A stretch of 10,368 nucleotides of DNA from an uncultured Collinsella sp. (lineage in GTDB: Bacteria; Actinomycetota; Coriobacteriia; Coriobacteriales; Coriobacteriaceae): assembly GCA_900541885.1 (NCBI GenBank), contig UQKW01000043.1, positions 1 through 10,368 of the forward strand. The letters are read 5' to 3'. The translations under genes and the position numbers were made by a program. Positions 1 to 6,573 of this stretch are shown piece by piece. Numbering within the stretch: position 1 is the first letter of the stretch; the number at the start of each line of letters is the position of its first letter. Below the pieces are notes generated by a model, which saw only the letters and a program-made list of their open reading frames with translations, ran no database searches and was not told where the DNA came from.

Positions 1-77
1 ACGATATGGCACCGTGGGGACACATGTATGTCAATCCTGGTCTAACAGAGCCTTATTTAATCCCCGTCCCAGAAAAA

Positions 78-112
78 TCATCCCGCGTGGGCCTGTAACT
101 CACGCGGGATGA
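78..112 (-). terminator. Intrinsic terminator after the exporter / membrane-protein gene pair
   Basis: A perfect 12-bp stem (78..89 with 101..112) encloses an 11-base loop. Read on the minus strand it is followed at once by a run of five T (73..77 on the plus strand is A). It begins 8 bases past the stop codon of the membrane-protein gene at 120..122. This is a textbook Rho-independent terminator and marks the end of the leftward transcription unit. Positions 1..77 beyond it contain no gene I can support. Confidence 0.9.
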
Positions 113-119
113 TGGCGTC

Positions 120-1079
120 TTATTTGTCCTGCTCCAGCAGATCGGACGGCGTGCGGTCGGGCTTGCCACCGCGGAAGATCTCGCGACCGTGCAGGCGATG
201 CTCCAGGTCACGTTCGGCCTTTTCCTCGTCAATCTTGGTCTGGCTCACCGACGGGTCCTCAATCAGCGACGACACCGAGTTCACCTGCTTTTGAATGCGC
301 TCGGAAATCGTGTCGTCCATACTCACGATATGCATCTTCCAGTCGATGTTCGTGGCGGTCGATGAGCTCTTGGTCCACACGAACGTCAGAATGGCGCTCT
401 GATGACCCCTCGCGGGGAACATGCCAAAGAAGGAATCGTGCTGAATGTTGCTGTCCTCATCGATATAGGCGTGCACGTTGTACACCACGCGGTCAATCTT
501 ATCGTTGAGCAGCGCGTTGGTCGCAAGTGCCGCAGCCTGAATCTGCCCGTTGGACAGCAGCTCGAGCTCGTTGGCAGACGATGTGTCCAACACCGTTACC
601 TCGACCGTGCCTGTGCGCTCGTCCGCCTCGTCGACGGTAAAGTCGAGCGGGAACTGCGTAAAGCCGTTACCCCACTCAAGGCCGCCCTTCAGTGCCGTGG
701 AAACGGTATCCACCGAAACACTCTCGGACAGGTTGGCAGTGTTCAGGCGGCGCATCACGCCGTAGCCAATCTGCATGCCCACGATCAGTACAAGGATGCC
801 GATGACCACAGCCATAGCGGTCTTCGTAATGGTATGGCTCACCTGCGAGCCCGAAGGGTCGTCCTCGGACAGCGGGTCGATCTGTTTTGTCTGGCTTGCG
901 CGATCTTCGCTGCGAAGCTGCGCCAGCGCCGCCTTGTCGCCGCGCTTGGCCGCTGCCTCTTTTTCGCGCATGCGCTCGGTGCGCTTTTTGGCAAGCGTCG
1001 GATCCAAAACGCCGGATGCGTCGATCTCGGAGAATAACTCCGTCACTTCTTCCGGAGTCAAAGGGTTCTTCTCAGCCAT
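120..1079 (-). CDS. Single-pass membrane protein of unknown function
   Basis: I do not recognise this 319-residue protein. Residues 1-86 are hydrophilic and highly charged, with a Lys/Arg/Glu/Ala-rich stretch at about 28-62 that looks helical or coiled-coil. One hydrophobic segment at about 87-109 is a clear transmembrane helix. Residues 110-270 form a soluble mixed region, probably a folded domain on the far side of the membrane, and the last 50 residues are again strongly charged. There is no signal peptidase site, catalytic motif or cysteine pattern that I can name. The ATG is preceded by AGGAAG at suitable spacing. It starts 19 bases after the stop of the ABC exporter gene and is followed by a strong terminator, so the two are very probably one transcript. 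A role as an exporter accessory or envelope protein is only a guess from position. Confidence 0.85.
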   Translation of the reverse strand: MAEKNPLTPEEVTELFSEIDASGVLDPTLAKKRTERMREKEAAAKRGDKAALAQLRSEDRASQTKQIDPLSEDDPSGSQVSHTITKTAMAVVIGILVLIVGMQIGYGVMRRLNTANLSESVSVDTVSTALKGGLEWGNGFTQFPLDFTVDEADERTGTVEVTVLDTSSANELELLSNGQIQAAALATNALLNDKIDRVVYNVHAYIDEDSNIQHDSFFGMFPARGHQSAILTFVWTKSSSTATNIDWKMHIVSMDDTISERIQKQVNSVSSLIEDPSVSQTKIDEEKAERDLEHRLHGREIFRGGKPDRTPSDLLEQDK

Positions 1080-1098
1080 ATACTTCCTGTCATATCAA

Positions 1099-2967
1099 TC
1101 AGTCGAGCTCGTGCGCACGCGCACCTTCGAACTGCATTCGATAGTAACGGGCATAGGTGCCACCACGGGCGAGAAGCTGCTCATGCGTACCACGTTCCAC
1201 AACGCGACCATGCTCGACGGTCGCAATCTCGTCGGCATGCTTAATGGTCGAGAGACGATGAGCGATGATGATCGTGGTGCGACCGCGCGCCAGGCGCTCG
1301 AGCGACTCCTGCACCGCCTCCTCGCTCTCGTTATCCAAGGCGCTCGTCGCCTCGTCCAGGATCAGAATCTTGGGGTTCTTGAGAAACACGCGTGCAATGG
1401 CTACGCGCTGCTTCTGACCGCCCGAAAGACGGCTGCCGCGCTCGCCCACGACCGTGTCGTAGCCCTGCGGCAGGGACTCAATGAAGGCATCAATATTGGC
1501 GCGGCGGGCGGCCTCGGCGACCTCTTCTGCCGTGGCGCCTGGCTTGCCGTAGGCGATGTTCTCGCCAATCGTACCGTCAAACAGATAGACATCCTGCTGC
1601 ACCAGGCCAATGGCGCGGCGCAGACTCTGTTGCGTCACGTCGCGCACGTCCTGGCCGTCGATGCTGATGGATCCGTCCGCCACGTCGTAAAAGCGCGGCA
1701 GCAGCGAACACGTTGTGGACTTGCCACCGCCCGAGGGGCCAACCAGGGCAATGGTCTGTCCGGGCTTGATGGACAGATCCATATGGTCGATCACGGGACG
1801 AGCCTCTTCGCTGCCGCCCAGCTCAACATCCTCATAGCTAAAGCACACGTCGCGATATTCAACCGCGCCAGCCGTCACCTGCAGGTCCTCGGCATCCGGC
1901 TTATCCTGGATATCCGGGGCGGTCGAAAGCACCTCGTCCATACGCTTAAAGCCGGCGATGGCCTTCTGATACGTTTCGGCCGAATTGACGAGCGTCTCGA
2001 GCGGCGTGCAGAACAGTGAAATGTAGAGCGCGAAGGTCGCCATATCGACCGCCTGCAGCTGTCCCTGGGCCACCAGCCAACCACCCAGCAGCACCACGAT
2101 CACGTACAACACGCCCGAGAGCAGGCCATACGTCGCAGTGTAGACGCCCATGGCGTGATACATATTCTCCTTGGACGAAAGATAGCGGTCGTTAGAGGCG
2201 CGGAACTTGGAGCGCTCAGCCTCCTCGTTCGCAAAACTCTTGACCACGCGCATGCCTGCCAGCGAATCCTGCAGCTGAGCATTAATACCGCTGATCTTTT
2301 TGCGGTTGTCGCTAAAGACCTCGCGCATGCGCATGTTCTGCCAAAACATGATGACCGCAAACACCGCCGTCACCACGGCCATAGCAAGCGCCAGCACCGG
2401 GGCAATAGCAAAGAGGATCACAAACGAGCCGACGATCTCGATGCCGCAGATGATAATCCACTCGGGCACGTGGTGTGCCGCCTCGCAGATATCGAACAGG
2501 TCGTTGACCACGCGGCTCATCATGTCACCCGAGCTGTTGCGATCGAAGTACGCAAAGCTAAAGCGCTCGTACTGATCGAACAGGTCCTCGCGCATCTTGG
2601 ACTCCATGCGCGCGCCCATCACGTGGCCCCAGTAACTCACAAAGTAGCGACAGACGCAACGGATGGCATACATCAGTACCAGGCCAACCGCGATCATGCC
2701 GAGTGCCTGCATAATAGCAGCCTGACCCTGGGTAAAGAGCCCGCCGGTCAGATTGCGCAGAATGATAGGAAACGCCAGGTCAATGGCGGCAAGCACCAGG
2801 GCACAAACAGTATCGGCAACAAAAAGCCCCATCTGGGGCTTGTAATACGAAAGAAACCTCTTAAACATAATCACCTTACGCGGTTTTACCAAACCGCGTT
2901 TCGTCTCGACGCTGCAAGTGCCCCATTTGGACAATCTGGCCTTCAATCGTCGGTCGCGTATATCCAT
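1099..2967 (-). CDS. ABC exporter half-transporter (permease fused to ATPase)
   Basis: This is an ATP-driven efflux half-transporter expected to dimerise in the membrane. Numbered from the ATG at 2965..2967 (622 aa), a six-helix permease domain spans about 45-330 and the nucleotide-binding domain about 365-612. The ATPase has Walker A GPSGGGKST at 410-418, the Q-loop near 457-458, the signature LSGGQ at 514-518, Walker B ILILD at 534-538 with catalytic Glu539, and the H-loop His570, so it should be active. The substrate cannot be read from sequence; the family includes BmrA/LmrA/MsbA-like drug and lipid exporters. The start is ambiguous. The first ATG has AGAGGAGGG six bases upstream, but family similarity begins only at Met34 (2866..2868), which has its own AAGGTGA site. 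The 33 extra residues are basic and unlike the family. The first ATG lies in the loop of a long inverted repeat. Confidence 0.93.
   Translation of the reverse strand: MDIRDRRLKARLSKWGTCSVETKRGLVKPRKVIMFKRFLSYYKPQMGLFVADTVCALVLAAIDLAFPIILRNLTGGLFTQGQAAIMQALGMIAVGLVLMYAIRCVCRYFVSYWGHVMGARMESKMREDLFDQYERFSFAYFDRNSSGDMMSRVVNDLFDICEAAHHVPEWIIICGIEIVGSFVILFAIAPVLALAMAVVTAVFAVIMFWQNMRMREVFSDNRKKISGINAQLQDSLAGMRVVKSFANEEAERSKFRASNDRYLSSKENMYHAMGVYTATYGLLSGVLYVIVVLLGGWLVAQGQLQAVDMATFALYISLFCTPLETLVNSAETYQKAIAGFKRMDEVLSTAPDIQDKPDAEDLQVTAGAVEYRDVCFSYEDVELGGSEEARPVIDHMDLSIKPGQTIALVGPSGGGKSTTCSLLPRFYDVADGSISIDGQDVRDVTQQSLRRAIGLVQQDVYLFDGTIGENIAYGKPGATAEEVAEAARRANIDAFIESLPQGYDTVVGERGSRLSGGQKQRVAIARVFLKNPKILILDEATSALDNESEEAVQESLERLARGRTTIIIAHRLSTIKHADEIATVEHGRVVERGTHEQLLARGGTYARYYRMQFEGARAHELD
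2866..2877 (-). promoter_or_regulatory. Second ribosome binding site and internal ATG of the exporter gene
   Basis: Read on the minus strand, AAGG of an AAGGTGA site (2871..2877) sits five bases before an in-frame ATG at 2866..2868, which begins the protein at MFKRFLSYYK. This is where ABC exporter proteins normally begin, so it may be the original or an alternative start, giving 589 residues. Experimental N-terminal data would decide. Confidence 0.5.
2879..2898 (-). repeat. 8-bp hairpin just upstream of the internal exporter start
   Basis: Perfect inverted repeat CGCGGTTT / AAACCGCG with a 4-base loop, ending one base before the AAGGTGA ribosome binding site at 2871..2877. In the mRNA it would put a stable stem directly beside that site. 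It could modulate initiation at Met34 or simply be coding sequence of the N-terminal extension. Confidence 0.5.
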
Positions 2968-3014
2968 ACGCTTCCCTCCTCTTTTAGGCCACCTTGTCTC
3001 AAATGGAGCACTTT
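2915..3014. repeat. ~100-bp inverted-repeat element with flanking 5-bp direct repeats
   Basis: Arms 2916..2941 and 2987..3013 are complementary at 24 positions plus one G-U pair (in minus-strand RNA), interrupted only by a one-base bulge and a 2x2 mismatch. The 45-base loop contains the first ribosome binding site (2974..2982) and ATG (2965..2967) of the ABC exporter gene. Within the loop a second perfect 6-bp hairpin, GCGTAT/ATACGC (2956..2971), holds that ATG. The pentamer CGCTG occurs on each side, at 2910..2914 and 3015..3019, one base outside the arms, as expected for a small transposition product. It could be a MITE-like insertion or a regulatory RNA leader; the pairing is seen directly, the origin is inferred. 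Confidence 0.6.
2974..2982 (-). promoter_or_regulatory. Ribosome binding site for the upstream exporter start
   Basis: AGAGGAGGG on the minus strand, six bases before the ATG at 2965..2967. It is a near-perfect Shine-Dalgarno sequence and the main reason for choosing the longer coding region. It lies in the loop of the long inverted repeat 2916..3013. Confidence 0.7.
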
Positions 3015-3033
3015 CGCTGACTTACACAAACCT

Positions 3034-3049
3034 GCGGGATCATCCCCGC
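3034..3049 (-). terminator. Possible weak terminator after the NUDIX gene
   Basis: On the minus strand GCGGGG-ATGA-TCCCGC forms a 5-bp GC stem plus a G-U pair, three bases after the NUDIX stop codon. The following sequence is only mildly T-rich (AGGTTTGTGT), so termination would be partial at best. It may separate the purine/NUDIX genes from the exporter genes. Confidence 0.35.
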
Positions 3050-3052
3050 TCG

Positions 3053-3748
3053 TTAAAGCTCCGCGCCCCCAAGGCGATGCGCGATGCTGTCACAGGCCAA
3101 GGCGCCTACGACGGTCTTGGCATCTTCGATCTTGCCGTCGAGCACGGCGTCGATCAGCTCGTGCAGCGGCACCAGATCCACGTTGACAAACTCGTCATCA
3201 TCGGGGTTGGGTGCATCGAACTCGAGCTTGGTGGCCAGGTAGATGTGAATGATCTCGTCACAGAAGCCGCAGGACGTGACAATCGACGTCAAAAAGCGAA
3301 TGCGACCGGCCCTAAAGCCCGTCTCCTCATGCAGCTCGCGCTTGGCGCAATCGAGCGGGTCCTCGCCCGGGTCGAGCTTGCCGGCGGGAATCTCGACCGT
3401 CACGCGGTCGATGGCGGTGCGGTACTGACGCACCAGTACGATCTTGCCGCTCTCGGTCAGTGCCACAACGGCCGCCGCACCCGGATGGCGAACGATATCG
3501 CGAGCGCTGCGGTGACCGTTGGGCAGCTCAACCTCAAGACGGTGGACGTCGAGGATCTTGCCTTTCCAGGCGCACTCCTCCGAAAGAATCTTCTCGTGCA
3601 GCTCGGCATCGTGCGGGTCGTCGTCGCCCAGCACCAGCGCCGGCTCGTCAGCGACCTCGCCACCAGGCTCGCCCTCGGCGTGCCCATATATGCGGCTATC
3701 TTCCTCGACGATCTGCGCATCCACGAGCTCTTCGTTCTTCTCGTCCAT
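3053..3748 (-). CDS. NUDIX hydrolase, ADP-ribose pyrophosphatase type
   Basis: The protein (231 aa) probably hydrolyses ADP-ribose to AMP and ribose 5-phosphate, or a related nucleoside diphosphate derivative, in the cytosol. Residues 123-145 match the NUDIX box GX5EX7REUXEEXGU in full, including RELHEETGF with the metal-binding glutamates. The context around it, RQYR about 15 residues ahead, EIPAGKLDPGEDP, and the later SCGFCDEIIH, is typical of the NudF/YqkG group rather than MutT. Similarity begins near residue 50; the first 50 residues are a strongly acidic extension. I start at the second in-frame ATG (3746..3748), nine bases from GAGAGGG; the ATG three codons earlier abuts that site. 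The gap to the purD stop is 21 bases, so it is probably co-transcribed with purD. It may salvage or detoxify nucleotide derivatives. Confidence 0.9.
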   Translation of the reverse strand: MDEKNEELVDAQIVEEDSRIYGHAEGEPGGEVADEPALVLGDDDPHDAELHEKILSEECAWKGKILDVHRLEVELPNGHRSARDIVRHPGAAAVVALTESGKIVLVRQYRTAIDRVTVEIPAGKLDPGEDPLDCAKRELHEETGFRAGRIRFLTSIVTSCGFCDEIIHIYLATKLEFDAPNPDDDEFVNVDLVPLHELIDAVLDGKIEDAKTVVGALACDSIAHRLGGAEL

Positions 3749-3769
3749 CCGTCTCATCCCTCTCGGACT

Positions 3770-5074
3770 TTAGGCATCCCAGGCGTCACGGCCACGCAGC
3801 GCGCGCAGACCGATGTCATGACGCAGAGTCTTGCCCTCAAAATCAATCTTCTCGCAGGCCTCGTAGGCAAGGTTGCGGGCGTTCTCGAACGTGTCGCCCA
3901 GCGCGGTCACGGCAAGCACACGGCCGCCGTTGGTCACAAGCTGGCCATCCACCACGGCGGTGCCGGCATGATACACGGTCACGTTCTCCATGGCCTCGGC
4001 GTCGGCGATACCGGTGATGACTTTGCCCTTCTCGTAGCTGCCGGGGTAGCCCGCGCTCGTCAGGACAACAGCCACGGCCCACTCGTCGCGCCAATCGAGC
4101 TCAATCTGATCAAGCTCGCAGTTGGCGCAGGCGAGCATAACCTCGACCAGGTCGTTCTTGAGGCGCGGCAGCACGACCTGCGTCTCGGGGTCGCCAAAGC
4201 GGGCGTTGAACTCCAGCACCTTGGGGCCGGCGGGGGTAAGCATAAAGCCGCCGTACAGGCAGCCGCGGTAGTCGATGCCCTCGGCGGCGAGCTCGGCCAC
4301 GGTCTGCTCCATGACCTTCACCATGGTGGCGTGCTCCTCGTCGGTCACGATGGGCACCGGGCTGTAGACGCCCATGCCACCGGTGTTGGGGCCCTTGTCG
4401 CCCTCGAGTGCACGCTTGTGATCCTGCGAGGTGGCCATGGGGCGCACGGTCTTGCCGTCGGTAAAGGCCAGCAGCGAGCACTCGGGGCCGGTCAGCATTT
4501 CCTCAATGACAACGGTGTTGCCGGCATCGCCAAAGGTGCCGCCAAAGCACTCGCGCACGGCCTCCTCGGCCTGCGCAAGCTCAGTCGCCACGATAACGCC
4601 CTTGCCTGCGGCCAGGCCGTCAGCCTTCACGACCAGCGGGGCACCCTGCTCGCGCACATAGGCGAGAGCCGAAGCCTCGTCAGTAAATGAGCCGTAGGCG
4701 GCCGTCGGAATGCCGGCACGCTCCATGAGCTGCTTGGAGAATAGCTTGGAACCCTCCATCTGGGCGCCCTCGGCACCCGGGCCAAAGCAGGGAATGCCCG
4801 CCGCGCGCACGGCATCGGCAACGCCCGCCACGAGCGGAGCCTCGGGGCCAATCACCACGAGTCCGCATCCGTGGCTCTGGGCAAACGCCGCCACGGCCGC
4901 AGGATCGCAATCGTCGAGAACCACGTTCTCGCCGCAGCTCGCGGTGCCGCCGTTACCCGGCGCAATGTAGAGCTTGCCGGCGCGCGGTGATGCTGCGAGC
5001 TTAGCCGCCAGAGCATGCTCGCGGCCGCCGCTGCCCAACAACAGGATGTCGATGGTTTGAGTGTCCGCCTTCAA
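3770..5074 (-). CDS. purD: Phosphoribosylamine--glycine ligase (GAR synthetase)
   Basis: PurD joins 5-phosphoribosylamine to glycine with ATP, making glycinamide ribonucleotide in the second step of de novo purine synthesis. The protein has the full family layout: N-terminal GSGGREHAL (about 14-22), ATP-grasp segment KADGLAAGKG (150-159), the stretch at 218-239 with DHKRALEGDKGPNTGGMG, and EFNARFGDPE (288-297), which supplies metal and ATP ligands. At 434 residues it is a normal length. The best start is TTG at 5072..5074: it has AGGAGG five bases upstream and begins MKADTQTIDILLLGSGG, as in orthologues. An ATG 18 codons earlier is in frame but has no ribosome binding site. It follows purA across a 117-base structured spacer and precedes the NUDIX gene by 21 bases. 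Nothing is missing or odd in the enzyme itself. Confidence 0.96.
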   Translation of the reverse strand: MKADTQTIDILLLGSGGREHALAAKLAASPRAGKLYIAPGNGGTASCGENVVLDDCDPAAVAAFAQSHGCGLVVIGPEAPLVAGVADAVRAAGIPCFGPGAEGAQMEGSKLFSKQLMERAGIPTAAYGSFTDEASALAYVREQGAPLVVKADGLAAGKGVIVATELAQAEEAVRECFGGTFGDAGNTVVIEEMLTGPECSLLAFTDGKTVRPMATSQDHKRALEGDKGPNTGGMGVYSPVPIVTDEEHATMVKVMEQTVAELAAEGIDYRGCLYGGFMLTPAGPKVLEFNARFGDPETQVVLPRLKNDLVEVMLACANCELDQIELDWRDEWAVAVVLTSAGYPGSYEKGKVITGIADAEAMENVTVYHAGTAVVDGQLVTNGGRVLAVTALGDTFENARNLAYEACEKIDFEGKTLRHDIGLRALRGRDAWDA

Positions 5075-5079
5075 GGGTG

Positions 5080-5085
5080 CCTCCT
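5080..5085 (-). promoter_or_regulatory. Shine-Dalgarno site fixing the TTG start of purD
   Basis: AGGAGG on the minus strand, five bases before TTG at 5072..5074. No ATG or GTG in frame nearby has a comparable site, so this sequence decides the purD start. Confidence 0.8.
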
Positions 5086-5114
5086 CTATGGATGAACGGC
5101 CCGCTCCGCGCGAG

Positions 5115-5170
5115 CCCTTTGCAAGCAAATATACCCCTCGGCCGCCCGTCCGGGTTGCAAAGGGGTATAT
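5115..5170 (-). promoter_or_regulatory. Alternative-pairing RNA region between purA and purD
   Basis: Two perfect 10-bp inverted repeats share an arm. In minus-strand RNA, AUAUACCCCU (5170..5161) pairs with AGGGGUAUAU (5138..5129), while the overlapping CCCUUUGCAA (5164..5155) pairs with UUGCAAAGGG (5124..5115). The order a-b-a'-b' means the helices are either mutually exclusive, as in an attenuator or riboswitch, or trimmed into an H-type pseudoknot. The loop also holds CCCG-GA-CGGG. The first hairpin could act as a terminator for purA, but the tail (UUUGCUUGC) is a poor U-tract. The region starts 21 bases after the purA stop and lies just upstream of the purD ribosome binding site. I do not recognise it as a named riboswitch class. 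Confidence 0.5.
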
Positions 5171-5191
5171 CGCAATAACCGTATAAACCGA

Positions 5192-6478
5192 TTACTTCCA
5201 GAATCGGTTGATGATCTGCTCGCGATCGGCGCCGACGCCAATGAACGTCACGCGGGTGTGTGCCAGATCCTCGATAAACGCCACGTAGTCCTGAGCCTCC
5301 TGCGGCAGCTCCTCAAAGCTGCGGCAACCGGTGATGTCGCACTTCCAGCCCGGAAGCTCCTCGTAGATGGGCTTGGCGTGCTCAAAGCGAACCTGATGCT
5401 CGGGCACGCTCGTGTAGCGCTCGCCGTCGACGTCGTAGGCCACGCACACCTTGATGGTGTCGAAAGCCGAAAGCACGTCGAGCTTGGTCATGGCGATATC
5501 GGTGAGGCCGTTGACACGCGAGGCGTAGTTGGCGATGGGGCCATCGAACCAACCACAGCGACGACGACGGCCGGTAGTCACGCCGTACTCATAGCCTTCC
5601 TCGGTCAGCGTATGGCCGGCCTCGGACTCATAGGAAAGCTCGGTGGGCATGGGGCCCGACCCGACACGGGTGATATAGGCCTTCATGACGCCCAGCACGC
5701 GGTCGACATTCTTCATACCGACGCCGGAGCCGGTGATGGCGCCGCCGGCGGTGCAGTTGGAAGACGTCACGTACGGATAGGTTCCGTGGTCGATGTCGAG
5801 CAGCGTCGCCTGGGCGCCTTCAAACAGCAGGTTCTTGCCCTCATCGATCATGTTGTTGAGCAGCAGGCTCGTCTCGGTGATGTAGGGACGCAGGCGCTCG
5901 GCCATCGGCAGGTACTCGTCGCAAATCTGGTCCACGGTGTAGGTGGGCAGGTTGTAGATGAGCTCGAGCTCGGGGTTCACGCGGGCGAGAGCGGTCTCCA
6001 ACTTGTCGCGGAACAGCGTCTCGTCCAGCATGTCCTGCATGCGCAGGCCAATGCGGGCCATCTTGTCCTGATAGCACGGACCAATGCCGCGCTTGGTGGT
6101 ACCGATGTTCTTCTTGCCGAGCTTCTGCTCAAAGGCGCCATCCAGATCGATGTGGTACGGCATGATGACATGCGCGTTGCCGCTAATCTTGAGGTTCTTG
6201 GTGGTGATGCCGTCGGCCTCGAACATGTCGATCTCCTCAAGGACAACCTTGGGGTTGACGACGCAGCCGTTACCGATCACCGACACGTGGTCGGAATACA
6301 TGATGCCGGAGGGCACCTGGTGCAGGCCGTACTTTTTGCCGTTGACGACGATGGTGTGGCCGGCGTTGTTGCCGCCCGAATAGCGCACGACGGCATCAAA
6401 GTCGCCGGCGACCAGGTCGCAGATCTTACCCTTGCCCTCATCGCCCCACTGGGCACCGACCAAAACGGTTGACGGCAT
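5192..6478 (-). CDS. purA: Adenylosuccinate synthetase
   Basis: PurA condenses IMP with aspartate using GTP to form adenylosuccinate, the committed step toward AMP, in the cytosol. The 428-residue protein is full length and all family signatures are present: GAQWGDEGKGK at 8-18 with catalytic Asp13, NNAGHT with His41, the IMP-binding GTTKRGIGP at 126-134, EGAQATLLDID at 220-230 leading into HGTYPYVTSSN, the mobile loop TTGRRRRCGWFD at 301-312, and the guanine-binding TKLD at 331-334. The ATG at 6476..6478 has GGAG five bases upstream. It lies 93 bases after the dnaB stop and has its own candidate promoter in that gap. Its partner purD follows, so both arms of purine synthesis here could be regulated together. 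Confidence 0.98.
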   Translation of the reverse strand: MPSTVLVGAQWGDEGKGKICDLVAGDFDAVVRYSGGNNAGHTIVVNGKKYGLHQVPSGIMYSDHVSVIGNGCVVNPKVVLEEIDMFEADGITTKNLKISGNAHVIMPYHIDLDGAFEQKLGKKNIGTTKRGIGPCYQDKMARIGLRMQDMLDETLFRDKLETALARVNPELELIYNLPTYTVDQICDEYLPMAERLRPYITETSLLLNNMIDEGKNLLFEGAQATLLDIDHGTYPYVTSSNCTAGGAITGSGVGMKNVDRVLGVMKAYITRVGSGPMPTELSYESEAGHTLTEEGYEYGVTTGRRRRCGWFDGPIANYASRVNGLTDIAMTKLDVLSAFDTIKVCVAYDVDGERYTSVPEHQVRFEHAKPIYEELPGWKCDITGCRSFEELPQEAQDYVAFIEDLAHTRVTFIGVGADREQIINRFWK

Positions 6479-6544
6479 GTTTACTCCTCACATTCATGGA
6501 CTGTCTACGCGCCATGCCGGCACGCAGAAGCACAAAACATTCCC

Positions 6545-6573
6545 AGTATACCCGTGCAACGGGCGCCTGTCCT
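6545..6573 (-). promoter_or_regulatory. Candidate purA promoter
   Basis: On the minus strand AGGACA (6568..6573) and TATACT (6545..6550) are separated by exactly 17 bases, matching the vegetative consensus at four and five positions. The -35 overlaps the dnaB stop codon, and transcription would start near 6538, about 60 bases before the purA ATG. It is a reasonable but unproven promoter allowing purA expression independent of dnaB. Confidence 0.45.

Noticed and set aside
3..22. Similarity between 3..22 and 10085..10104 (16 of 20 bases, all four differences transitions), both intergenic and on either side of the gene block
   Set aside because: A match of this quality is expected many times by chance in a 10-kb self-comparison, and similarity does not extend into the flanks. 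A genome-wide search could revive it as a dispersed repeat.
29..34. Perfect -35 hexamer TTGACA on the minus strand near the left edge
   Set aside because: No acceptable -10 lies 16 to 19 bases downstream within the window, so a promoter cannot be supported.
2918..4690. Another 590-codon plus-strand frame opposite the NUDIX and purD genes, and similar long frames opposite the exporter, purA and dnaB genes
   Set aside because: Same cause: each lies opposite a well-recognised gene and has the His/Ala/Leu-rich composition of antisense translation.
5075..5128. Longer purD reading from an ATG 18 codons upstream
   Set aside because: No ribosome binding site there, the added residues are not part of PurD, and the AGGAGG lies inside the extension, correctly placed for the TTG.
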